Shown piece after piece: positions 1 through 6,189 of a stretch of 21,037 nucleotides of DNA. Origin of the DNA: a virus; IMG/VR virus record IMGVR_UViG_3300037153_001173, positions 1-21,037 of that record. The stretch is one strand, 5' to 3'. Each line of letters begins with the position of its first letter. Position 1 is the stretch's first letter. The notes beneath the pieces were generated by a model that searched no databases, was not told where the DNA came from, and saw only the letters and a program-made list of their open reading frames with translations. A program made the position numbers and the translations under genes.

Positions 1-1119
1 CTACGGCTTACGGGTGCTTCCTTTTGTGATGTCCCGGTAGTCCTCCAGCTTCTTGATCGCGTTCGCTGCGAGCGTGCCACGGCGGGCCAGATAGGCGTCA
101 AGGATCCGCTGCGCTTTATCGACCGTCCAGGTCATCGCCTCGGCGATCTCGGGCGCGGTAGCGCCGGCCTCGGCTAGAAGCGTCGCCGCGGTTCCACGGT
201 TGTCGTGGAAATTCAGATCGGCGGTTTTCAGCTGGTCCGCATCCGCGGCGTTTGCCTTCTCGGCATTCGCGGCATCCAGCTTGTCGCAATCCTCGCGCCA
301 ATGGTCGTTGAAATAACGCTTGGTGTAGGCCTTCCCGGTCGGCGTGAGCATGACGAGCGCGCCCTTGCGGCCTTCCTTGGTGAGCGCGTCGAGGTGTGCC
401 TTAAGCTCGCGGGTTGCGGGGATCCAAAGCAGCTTGTCGGTCTTGCTCGATCGGATTTGAACCTGTTCGCCGTTGTAGCGGGTCCACGGAAACTTGCGAA
501 TATCGGCCGCGCGCATTGCGGTGTTGCGGACCAGTATCATCGCCGTTTGCATGGCCGGCCGTGCGGTCTTGATGAACCGCTGCTGTAATTCCTCGGACCA
601 TGTTTTGTCCGCTCTGTCGCTCTTATAGAGCCGCTGGAACGACGGAATCGGATGATACTTGATCCGCCGCTGTTCCTTCGCAAACGAGAGCACGCGGCAA
701 AGCGCGGACATGAGATTGTCAGCGGATCGCCGCGACGCCTTGCCGAGCTCCTGGTGCCATGCAAGCGCGTCGGCTGCGAAGGCGTCGGCGTCGTCGGCGT
801 TGTTGAATGTCTCCTCTGGAACACTGCCCCATTTCTTTTCGATGCGCTTAAGTTTCCAGGGATATTCGCGGCGCGAATCCTCGCTCAAGCCGTCGAAATA
901 GGATGACTGATCAAAGAGCCGGATGAGGTCGGTGAGGGTTTTCTCGTTCGTCCGCCGGGCCTTCTTCTCGGCATCCGCGTAGCTTTGGGCGAGGTTGTCC
1001 GGATCAAGCGGCAAACCGGTGGCACGGTGGAATAGATATTCCTTGATCGTGCCGTCGGCCATCCGCTTCTTGACGCGGTTGATTCCCTTGAGCCTAAGCG
1101 GCTTGGCCTTTACCCGCAT
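1..1119 (-). CDS. int: Tyrosine recombinase / phage integrase
   Basis: A 372-residue site-specific recombinase, expected to integrate and excise the prophage by strand exchange between attP and attB. The C-terminal catalytic domain is readable: first arginine R203 in NTAMRAADIRKF, beta-hairpin lysine K226 in SSKTDK, the H-x-x-R pair H305 and R308 in FHDNRGTAATLLAEAG, W331 where many family members have a second histidine, and nucleophile Y343 in DAYLARRG. Residues about 55-165 look like the helical SAM-like core-binding domain. Length is normal for a full phage integrase, and the stop codon is the first triplet of the window, so the gene is complete. Its start overlaps the upstream HTH gene by 26 bp, so the two are probably translated from one message. 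The attachment site probably lies just outside the window beyond base 1; no tRNA is visible here. Confidence 0.93.
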   Translation of the reverse strand: MRVKAKPLRLKGINRVKKRMADGTIKEYLFHRATGLPLDPDNLAQSYADAEKKARRTNEKTLTDLIRLFDQSSYFDGLSEDSRREYPWKLKRIEKKWGSVPEETFNNADDADAFAADALAWHQELGKASRRSADNLMSALCRVLSFAKEQRRIKYHPIPSFQRLYKSDRADKTWSEELQQRFIKTARPAMQTAMILVRNTAMRAADIRKFPWTRYNGEQVQIRSSKTDKLLWIPATRELKAHLDALTKEGRKGALVMLTPTGKAYTKRYFNDHWREDCDKLDAANAEKANAADADQLKTADLNFHDNRGTAATLLAEAGATAPEIAEAMTWTVDKAQRILDAYLARRGTLAANAIKKLEDYRDITKGSTRKP

Positions 1120-1336
1120 TCTGCGCCTTCCACCGCTGATAGGGTGACAGTTCCGCCGATTCTGTCACAAGGCCGCTGGCGCGGTCTAGGGCCGCGTCAA
1201 GGGCTTTCCGGTCCCATTTGGTGGTGCCTGGGATGGGTCCGGGCACGATGCCCTTAGCGCGCCACTGGTCGAAGGCCGCGAGCGTCTCGCATCCGCAATA
1301 GGCTGCGGCCTCCTTTTTCGAGAGTCCGCGTTTCAT
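1094..1336 (-). CDS. Small HTH DNA-binding protein, AlpA/excisionase-like
   Basis: An 80-residue protein beginning MKRGLSKKEAAAYCGCETLAA. Residues about 5-48 fit the short winged helix-turn-helix of AlpA/excisionase-type proteins: 'LSKKEAAAYCGC' as the first two helices and 'PIPGTTKWDRKALDAAL' as the wing and following helix. It sits directly upstream of the integrase and overlaps it by 26 bp, the usual place of a recombination directionality factor, so a role in excision or in regulating int is likely. Its ATG overlaps the stop of the preceding XRE gene as ATGA, which implies translational coupling. The excisionase function is inference from size, fold and position; it could be only a transcription regulator. 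Confidence 0.75.
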   Translation of the reverse strand: MKRGLSKKEAAAYCGCETLAAFDQWRAKGIVPGPIPGTTKWDRKALDAALDRASGLVTESAELSPYQRWKAQNAGKGQAA

Positions 1337-1683
1337 CCTGCGTCCTCAGTATCATTGAGGGCGCCGGCCGCCATGATGGAGAACGGCACGCCGAGCGCCC
1401 GCGAAAGCCCGTAGACCGTCCAGATCGTCGGATTGACGGCGCGGCCTTGTTCCAGCTCCCACATGTGGGACTTGGTGATGCCGGCGCGATTGGCGACTTC
1501 CTGAAGCGACAAGCCGAGCTTTTCGCCCTCGTCCTTGATGAGGTTGCGCATCGAATAGCGACCGGTGTCCGCGCTCATCGTCGCGGCATCGGCCAGCGCC
1601 TGCATGACCTCTGTGCGGAGATTGACGAGCGCGCGAGCGACGCGACCGCTCGGATGCATGACCTCAGTCATCGTGTCGCTCAT
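1333..1683 (-). CDS. XRE-family transcriptional regulator
   Basis: A 116-residue protein starting MSDTMTEVMHPSG. The Cro/C1-type helix-turn-helix lies at residues about 52-108: GEKLGLSLQEVANRAGITKS, then HMWELEQGRAVNPTIWTVYG, then LSRALGVPFSIM. This is the standard XRE pattern (Q61 in helix 2, recognition helix ITKSHMWELE). The N-terminal ~45 residues are helical and may serve dimerisation. The chosen start gives ATGA coupling to the gene upstream; the reading frame is open far further upstream (see the MSWNY entry). Located between small phage genes and the excisionase-like gene, it probably regulates the operon and lysogeny. The usual divergent cro-like partner and operator region are not present in this window. 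Confidence 0.85.
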   Translation of the reverse strand: MSDTMTEVMHPSGRVARALVNLRTEVMQALADAATMSADTGRYSMRNLIKDEGEKLGLSLQEVANRAGITKSHMWELEQGRAVNPTIWTVYGLSRALGVPFSIMAAGALNDTEDAG

Positions 1684-2757
1684 TGGTAGGCCTCGGGACC
1701 AGGCAGGCAGATAACTACATCCGCGACTTCCGTAGGCGCCGCCGGCTGCTTTCCTTTGCTGAACCTGAAATTGAAGAAGGCCACACCCTTCTCGGTGATC
1801 GAGAAATCGTGCTGCCCGTGCCAGGTCACGATGTCGCTCGGCATCGTGAGAGCGGCCCATGTCAGCGGCAGCGATACGGCCTTTGGCAGGGTGGTGTTGT
1901 GCAACAATTCCATCCGGCTTAGCCGGTGGACGCCGCGCTGACGCGCACGCATGAGCAGGTCCAGCACGCACCACTGCTCGTCCGATAATTCGATCATGCC
2001 GCGTTATCCCACCGCTCATGTTCGTTCCTGCGGAGAGTCCCGCCCGGCGGCTTACGGTGTGCATTGAAGAGAACGAGAGCAAGAAACCGGCAACCTGCCG
2101 GCTAGCTGTCAGGTCGAGTTCGGTGTGGGCGTAGATATCATCCGCCAACTCGTTCTCAGTCGCAGGCTGGGACCGAACAGGAGAACCGTCATCCTTGATT
2201 AAACATCCCTCAAGATGGTGCTGAATGCCTCGCAAAGAGGAGAGTTCGGACGGCACTCGGTCCGGCTGATAATCGAAGTCGTGATGTTCCTCGATGTGCT
2301 CCGAAATTTGATTGATAGCAAACCGGATGCCATCGATCAGATCAGCGCTCTCTGCCGGGGTCCGCGAGTCAACATTAAGTGCTTCGATGATAGACTCCTT
2401 ATTCGACCAAACGAGTTGCGTGATGAAGTCGATCAGCTCTTTCGGCGACTTAGGAAGGTCGTTAATCGGCGCACCTTGGGCAGGCGTCTCGTCGGCGCAC
2501 CGCGATTCCTCATGCGCCGGCGGCTTGCCGGGCCACTTGTCCTCCTCGGGCTCGTCAAAGACCGGGCGCTTGATTGCGTCGACGCGAGCGCGGAGCAGGC
2601 TGGCCTTGATGCCGGCGGGGCCTTCGTCCGTGCCGCTGACGAACTTGGCCGGGCTTTCCGTCATTCCCCAGGGCAGGCCGTCGTCGTCGTAGAACACCTC
2701 ATGCAGGCCGAATCCCTCGCAGCTGCGATAGCGCACGATGCGGTAGTTCCAGCTCAT
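1333..2757 (-). CDS. MSWNY-type phage protein, frame open through to the XRE gene
   Basis: Starts at an ATG preceded by AAAGGAGAG with good spacing and ATGA-coupled to the gene upstream. The first ~85 residues (MSWNYRIVRYRSCEGFGLHE ... DDDGLPWGMTESPAKFV) look like a compact small-protein family found in alphaproteobacterial phages and normally ending near there; this is from memory and no function is known to me. Residues about 98-185 form a second, helical, less Arg-rich segment (PKELIDFITQLVWSNKE, AESADLIDGIRFAINQISE). No stop occurs in frame before the XRE stop at 1333, so the frame is 474 residues: from about residue 254 it overlaps the 105-aa gene in another frame, and from 359 it is the XRE protein. 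Either the original stop was lost, giving a potential fusion, or the true 3' end is hidden by a frameshift around 2000-2100. The product boundary is uncertain. Confidence 0.5.
   Translation of the reverse strand: MSWNYRIVRYRSCEGFGLHEVFYDDDGLPWGMTESPAKFVSGTDEGPAGIKASLLRARVDAIKRPVFDEPEEDKWPGKPPAHEESRCADETPAQGAPINDLPKSPKELIDFITQLVWSNKESIIEALNVDSRTPAESADLIDGIRFAINQISEHIEEHHDFDYQPDRVPSELSSLRGIQHHLEGCLIKDDGSPVRSQPATENELADDIYAHTELDLTASRQVAGFLLSFSSMHTVSRRAGLSAGTNMSGGITRHDRIIGRAVVRAGPAHACASARRPPAKPDGIVAQHHPAKGRIAAADMGRSHDAERHRDLARAARFLDHREGCGLLQFQVQQRKAAGGAYGSRGCSYLPAWSRGLPMSDTMTEVMHPSGRVARALVNLRTEVMQALADAATMSADTGRYSMRNLIKDEGEKLGLSLQEVANRAGITKSHMWELEQGRAVNPTIWTVYGLSRALGVPFSIMAAGALNDTEDAG
1680..1997 (-). 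CDS. Unknown protein, possibly winged-helix-like
   Basis: A 105-residue protein starting MIELSDEQWCVLDLLMRARQ. I do not recognise a named family. The first ~35 residues (DEQWCVLDLLMRARQRGVHR) look like the opening helices of a winged-helix domain, and 'DFSITEKGVAFFNF' (about residues 64-77) resembles the wing plus 'ITEKG' turn seen in small winged-helix phage proteins. The stop overlaps the XRE start as ATGA, so it belongs to the same coupled operon. It is encoded in a different frame on top of the read-through part of the MSWNY frame. The protein reads as genuine (balanced composition, hydrophobic spacing) while the overlapping frame is Arg/Ala-rich there, which is why I prefer this one. Function unknown. 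Confidence 0.7.
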   Translation of the reverse strand: MIELSDEQWCVLDLLMRARQRGVHRLSRMELLHNTTLPKAVSLPLTWAALTMPSDIVTWHGQHDFSITEKGVAFFNFRFSKGKQPAAPTEVADVVICLPGPEAYQ

Positions 2758-3122
2758 CGGCTCTCCTTTCGGGGCTGTCCGGACGAAGCCGCCGCATCCG
2801 GATGCGCGATGCCGGGCGGCGTTGGCCAGGTGGCCTGGAAGAGTTGCATGTCGGCTTCGGTGGCGAAGCCGAACCAGGTCCAGCCGTAGAGGGTGACGCT
2901 GCCGCGGTGCCAGCGGCCGGTTCGGCCGTGGATGGGGGAGGACTGCTCGCCCAGTTCGTGAAAGCACCAGTGCATGATCTGAAATTCGCGCACGCCGTCC
3001 TCGCAGCCGGTGTAGACGTCGATGATCCAGGGCGTCGGGTCCCAGACCTTGCGCATCAACGCGGCGCGCTCGGCGTCGCCGTAATCGAAGGCGAGTGTGC
3101 GGCGGTAGAGATCGGTGGCCAT
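2754..3122 (-). CDS. Unknown phage protein, aromatic-rich, 122 aa
   Basis: A 122-residue protein starting MATDLYRRTLAFDYGDAERA. No catalytic motif or family is recognised. The middle part is rich in aromatic residues (MHWCFHELGEQS, SVTLYGWTWFGFATEADMQL) and the last ~20 residues are Pro/Ala-rich and look disordered. Its start overlaps the stop of the upstream 86-aa gene as TGATG, and its own stop overlaps the MSWNY start as ATGA, so it is embedded in the translationally coupled minus-strand operon that ends in the integrase. This arrangement and the clean reading frame support a real gene; the function is unknown. Confidence 0.7.
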   Translation of the reverse strand: MATDLYRRTLAFDYGDAERAALMRKVWDPTPWIIDVYTGCEDGVREFQIMHWCFHELGEQSSPIHGRTGRWHRGSVTLYGWTWFGFATEADMQLFQATWPTPPGIAHPDAAASSGQPRKESR

Positions 3123-3382
3123 CAGGTGCTCCGGCTCGTTGGCGTCTTGGAATGCTGGCGGCCGACCAGCCGGGCGTTGGCTTGCTCCGCCGCGCGCTCG
3201 AAGAGTGCGTTGACGATCGAAGGGCAGGCGGCGTGCACAGGCGCGGCGATGTCGCTCGTGTGGAAGTGCCGCGCAAGGATCTCGGCCATGCCAAGCTTGA
3301 CGCAGGGCGGCGCATCCCGCTCGGCTTGCGCTCCGCGGGATGCGCCGGCGCCGGCCCGCCGAAACCCTTTCATCGCGTTCAT
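3122..3382 (-). CDS. Unknown small protein, 86 aa
   Basis: An 86-residue protein starting MNAMKGFRRAGAG. The central part (VKLGMAEILARHFHTSDIAA ... FERAAEQANARL) is helical; the N-terminal 28 residues are basic and low in complexity. No family is recognised. The start overlaps the stop of the truncated upstream frame as ATGA, and the stop overlaps the downstream gene as TGATG, fitting the coupled operon. It is the first complete gene after the rearrangement junction, so its original promoter has probably been lost. An alternative start is the second ATG four codons in. Confidence 0.6.
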   Translation of the reverse strand: MNAMKGFRRAGAGASRGAQAERDAPPCVKLGMAEILARHFHTSDIAAPVHAACPSIVNALFERAAEQANARLVGRQHSKTPTSRST

Positions 3383-3456
3383 GCGCGCGGCACCTTGGTG
3401 TCGTCGGGCAGGCCCGCGAGGCGCTTGATCAGCTTTTTGAGGCGATGGCTGGTCGC
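3379..3456 (-). pseudogene. 3' stub of a lost minus-strand gene
   Basis: The frame that ends at the TGA overlapping the 86-aa gene start (ATGA) reads ...SHRLKKLIKRLAGLPDDTKV then PRA and stop. Codon use is strongly G/C-ending and the peptide looks like the C-terminus of a real phage protein. Immediately upstream the sequence becomes the plus-strand coding of the helicase D5 N-terminal region, so only about 20-25 codons of this gene survive. It was presumably the preceding gene of the integrase operon. Product unknown; the exact breakpoint cannot be placed to better than about 15 bases by eye. Confidence 0.5.
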
Positions 3457-3563
3457 TGCGCCGGCAGGATGACGGCGACTATGTCTCGTTCCAGCCGCAT
3501 GATCCGGCCGATCTCATCACCAAGCTTGCACCGGTCGATTATGAGCCGAATGCCGATCGGCCT

Positions 3564-4535
3564 GTGTTCGATGCCTTCCTTGCCCGAATACAGCCTCGCG
3601 CAGAAATGCGCGCGTTCTTGCAGCAATGGCTCGGATTGTCGCTGACCGGCGATGTCTCCGAACAGAAGCTCGCGTTCTTCTATGGCAAGGGCGGCAACGG
3701 AAAATCGGTCTTGATCGACGCCGTGTCCTACGTCGCCGGCGACTATGGCGAGACGGTGCCGATCGAAACCTTCCTCGATCAGGGTAAGGCGCGCAGCGCG
3801 GGGCAGGCCACGCCGGATCTCGCGATGTTGCCGGCCGTGCGGATGCTGCGCACTTCGGAGCCCGAGAAGAATTCGAGGCTCGCAGAGGCGATGATCAAGC
3901 TCGTGACCGGCGGTGAGCCGATCCAGGCGCGGCATCTCAATCGCGACTTCTTCAAGTTCTATCCGCAGTTCAAGTTGACGATGAGCGGCAATTACCGGCC
4001 GCAAATATCAGGCACGGATGAAGGAATCTGGCGCCGTGTGCGGTTGGTGCCGTTCCAGGTCATCGTCCCCAAGGACGAGCGCGATATCCATCTGCCGGAC
4101 AGACTGCGCGGCGAGGCCTCCGGCATTCTGAACTGGCTGCTCGATGGTTTGCGCACCTGGTGCGACAAGGGTCTGCATGAGCCCGACGACGTCGTGCAGG
4201 CCACGGCCGAATATCGCTCGGCGTCCGATCCGCTCGGCCGCTTCCTTGCGACATGTGTGGTCGAGAGCGCGGGCGATCGCGTGCAGTCGTCCGTGCTGCA
4301 CGAGGTCTATGAGGCGTGGTGCAAGGCGTCCGGCGAAAAGGCCTGGTCGGGCCGCGGGCTGTCGATGGCGATGGATGAGCGCGGCTTCAAGCGCAAGCAG
4401 AGCAACGTGATGTGGTGGCTCGACATCAAGCTCACCAAGAGCGTGAACGATTTCGTCGATGCGCAGGGTCATCCGATCCGCATCGTCGATGGCGCAGAAC
4501 AAACGCGGAAGGAGGCGGGCGATATGGAGTTCTGA
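3564..4535 (+). CDS. Phage primase-helicase, P4/D5 type, 5'-truncated
   Basis: Superfamily 3 helicase half of a P4/D5-type phage primase. From the GTG at 3564 it is 323 residues: Walker A GKGGNGKS at 41-48, Walker B region AVRMLRTSEPEK with acidic residues at 99-101, sensor-1 LTMSGNYRP with N143, and arginine cluster WRRVRLVPF at 156-164. The C-terminal ~100 residues are the usual winged-helix DNA-binding tail. Coding resemblance continues upstream of the GTG: in frame back to the TGA at 3438 one reads GDYVSFQPHDPADLITKLAP then VDYEPNADRP, typical of the segment just before the D5 N-terminal domain. Family members are usually 500-800 residues with an N-terminal primase or primase-polymerase domain; that part is absent. 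It would unwind DNA at the phage origin as a hexamer but cannot prime. Whether it is expressed is unclear, since no good ribosome site precedes the GTG. Confidence 0.85.
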   Translation: MFDAFLARIQPRAEMRAFLQQWLGLSLTGDVSEQKLAFFYGKGGNGKSVLIDAVSYVAGDYGETVPIETFLDQGKARSAGQATPDLAMLPAVRMLRTSEPEKNSRLAEAMIKLVTGGEPIQARHLNRDFFKFYPQFKLTMSGNYRPQISGTDEGIWRRVRLVPFQVIVPKDERDIHLPDRLRGEASGILNWLLDGLRTWCDKGLHEPDDVVQATAEYRSASDPLGRFLATCVVESAGDRVQSSVLHEVYEAWCKASGEKAWSGRGLSMAMDERGFKRKQSNVMWWLDIKLTKSVNDFVDAQGHPIRIVDGAEQTRKEAGDMEF

Positions 4536-4799
4536 TCCTCCCATCCTCCCAAAATGGGAGCTTGTGATTCGGCTGTAAGCGTTTGATCGGCAAACGTTTG
4601 GGAGCTTAAGGGAGGTTTGGGAGCTTGTTTCTATACGTACATGCGCGCGTGCGCGCGCGGGCGCACATAAGTAAAACATGGAAATAAGCTCCCATTCCTC
4701 CCATCCTCCCAAAATGAGAAAAACGCCTTTGATAGATAAAGGCTTTTTACGATGGGAGGATAAATCGGAGCCTTCGGCAAGCTCCCATCTATCCTCCCA
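4535..4799 (+). repeat. Iteron-like TGGGAGCTT / ATCCTCCCA repeat cluster
   Basis: Starting at the helicase stop codon, nine-base words recur in both orientations. TGGGAGCTT is at 4555-4563, 4599-4607 and 4618-4626, with its complement AAGCTCCCA at 4686-4694 and 4779-4787. ATCCTCCCA is at 4535-4543, 4543-4551, 4703-4711 and 4791-4799, with its complement TGGGAGGAT at 4753-4761. A 21-bp exact direct repeat containing these words occupies 4536-4556 and 4696-4716. Between them lie a CGTTTG-ATCGG-CAAACG hairpin (4580-4596) and a strictly alternating pyrimidine-purine tract (4632-4659). Such clusters beside a replicative helicase gene suggest an origin of replication or a binding array for a phage regulator; this is inference. 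No gene is evident from 4536 to 4917. Confidence 0.75.
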
Positions 4800-4917
4800 A
4801 TGCCGAGATGTTCCGATCCGGACCGTCTCGACGGCCACAACACACGGCGCGAGGCCTGCGGCGGCAGGCAACGACGACCAGCAAATCGAGGGCAAATCGA
4901 AATGTTGGAGAAACGAA

Positions 4918-5598
4918 ATGAAGCCGTTGAGCGAGGCGTTTTCGCCGGAGGTGATGGCGGAGCTGTCGCGACCGGTCGGCCGTCGGCACCAGCACTTGCC
5001 TGGAGCGGCAGCAGGCATGCCCGCGGTCCACTGCATCGATCCGTGGTGGATCGGAAGGGTTAAGTCCCGCGCGCATCGTCTGGCGCGGGATGCGTTGAAG
5101 CGCGAAGGCTTTGAGGTGTGGTATCCACAGGGACGATTGCTGACGTTGATGCCGCATCGCTTCATCGGTCCGAAGAAGCGGAACCGAAAGCAGATTGTCT
5201 TGCGTGAGGGTGTTCGCGAGCCCTATGGCGACTACATCTTCCTGCGAAGGCTATTCGGGTCGTTCTCGGTGCTGCGGTTGTTTGAGGTCAGTGGTTGTTA
5301 CGGCATTTGTCTAACTGGCGAGCGGCCGGCGACCATCGAGGACTTTGAGGTCGAGATGCTCAGGCTTGGGGAGTTCGACGGCAAGTTCGATCGCTGCGAT
5401 GCCCAGATCACCGCGAAGCAACTCCGGCTGGCCGACGTTCGCCCGACGGACGCCGCGAAGGAACGAGCCGCGTCCGAACCGATCACCCACGCCATCCTTG
5501 ACTCGACTCAGCAAACGCTCCTATTCGTCGAGGTGTTCGGAAGAATCACCCGCGTGGTGGCGGGTATAGGAGGAGACCTTCCAGCATCCGAACCCTGA
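4918..5598 (+). CDS. NusG-like transcription antitermination protein
   Basis: A 226-residue protein starting MKPLSEAFSPEVM, with GGAG eight bases upstream; the frame is open farther back, but that part crosses the repeat cluster and is unlikely to be coding. Residues about 42-150 match the layout of the NusG/RfaH N-terminal domain: WWIGRVKSRAHRLARDALKR, then EGFEVWYPQ, a basic loop PKKRNRKQ, then 'YGDYIFLRR', a 'SGCYGICLTGERPATI' segment and 'EDFEVEMLRLGEF'. The C-terminal 'LLFVEVFGRITRV' resembles the end of a KOW/SH3 domain, though the KOW is incomplete. Such proteins bind RNA polymerase and let it pass terminators; here it would act on phage operons. It lies alone between the repeat cluster and a terminator-like hairpin. 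NusG-likeness is judged by eye. Confidence 0.62.
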   Translation: MKPLSEAFSPEVMAELSRPVGRRHQHLPGAAAGMPAVHCIDPWWIGRVKSRAHRLARDALKREGFEVWYPQGRLLTLMPHRFIGPKKRNRKQIVLREGVREPYGDYIFLRRLFGSFSVLRLFEVSGCYGICLTGERPATIEDFEVEMLRLGEFDGKFDRCDAQITAKQLRLADVRPTDAAKERAASEPITHAILDSTQQTLLFVEVFGRITRVVAGIGGDLPASEP

Positions 5599-5652
5599 CC
5601 AGGCGAGACGCTCCACATGGGGTCACGCTAATGGCGAAGCTTGGAGATGATG

Positions 5653-5687
5653 AAGCCCCCGGCAGCAATGCGCGGGGCTTTTGCTTT
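5653..5687 (+). terminator. Probable rho-independent terminator after the NusG-like gene
   Basis: AAGCCCC at 5653-5659 pairs with GGGGCTT at 5674-5680 around a 14-base loop, followed by TTTTGCTTT overlapping the stem end. It is 55 bases past the NusG-like stop codon and is the last phage-type element before the transporter cargo block. Confidence 0.65.
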
Positions 5688-5689
5688 AG

Positions 5690-6174
5690 CACGTGTACTC
5701 ACACGCATGCTCGATCCGGAATTTGCCGGTTGTGACCCCAGGCGGAAATTGCCGAGTAGCTCAATGATGTGAATATCGCATCTGCGAAAATCTCGTCGCA
5801 ATCCACGATCGTCAGCAGGCTGATCGTCTTGGGTACGATCGACTGGCCAAACCGTTCGTCTTTCGGCCACGATGCATCGAAAAGGAGCGGGTCCCGGATA
5901 ACCCACTCCGTTGCAGGCAGTGATCACGGCCATGCCGAATGACGTCTGGCGCAGTTGTTGCTTGACCGCACGAAGGGCATACCGGCATGTTAAAGGGAAC
6001 CAAATCCGCGAATGAACTTGGGCTTTTGCAACCGAGTTCGTGTTCGGCTCGCATCGTCATGTACGATCCGAAAACTTGTCGTCTAAGTGCGACCAGCAAC
6101 CGACTGGAAGCAAAGACCAGTGCCCCCAAGGTGATCCGCCAGGCCGCCGAAGCGCGATAACACTGGCCAAGAAC
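5690..6174. other. About 490 bases without a convincing gene
   Basis: Between the terminator and the transporter ribosome site there is no reading frame with protein-like composition on either strand. Short minus-strand frames exist (for example within 5812-6129) but have no start signal and a random-looking composition. I found no tRNA-like cloverleaf and no well-matched promoter. It presumably holds the transporter promoter and the left breakpoint of the cargo block. Confidence 0.5.
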
Positions 6175-6189
6175 AAGGAGGTAAGTGCC

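Noticed and set aside
2215-2889. Plus-strand frame of 224 residues opposite the MSWNY gene
   Set aside because: Antisense shadow of well-supported minus-strand coding; no ribosome site and no recognisable domain.
3564-4535. Helicase taken as part of an anti-phage defence or satellite system
   Set aside because: It fits the helicase half of an ordinary phage P4/D5-type replication protein, and no defence partner (nuclease, kinase, TIR, toxin) is adjacent.
4678-4917. N-terminal extension of the NusG-like protein
   Set aside because: Would translate the iteron-like repeats; the ATG at 4918 has a proper GGAG and begins the protein-like sequence.
4008-5165. Minus-strand frame of 385 residues opposite helicase and NusG-like genes
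   Set aside because: Runs across the non-coding repeat cluster and two genes on the other strand; composition typical of a high-GC shadow frame.
5812-6129. Possible small minus-strand gene with a CPSCGQ motif
   Set aside because: A single Cys-x2-Cys pair, no partner cysteines, no ribosome site and random composition elsewhere.
6040-6189. N-terminal extension of the MFS transporter
   Set aside because: Fifty non-hydrophobic residues unlike the family, whereas 6190 has a perfect AAGGAGGT.
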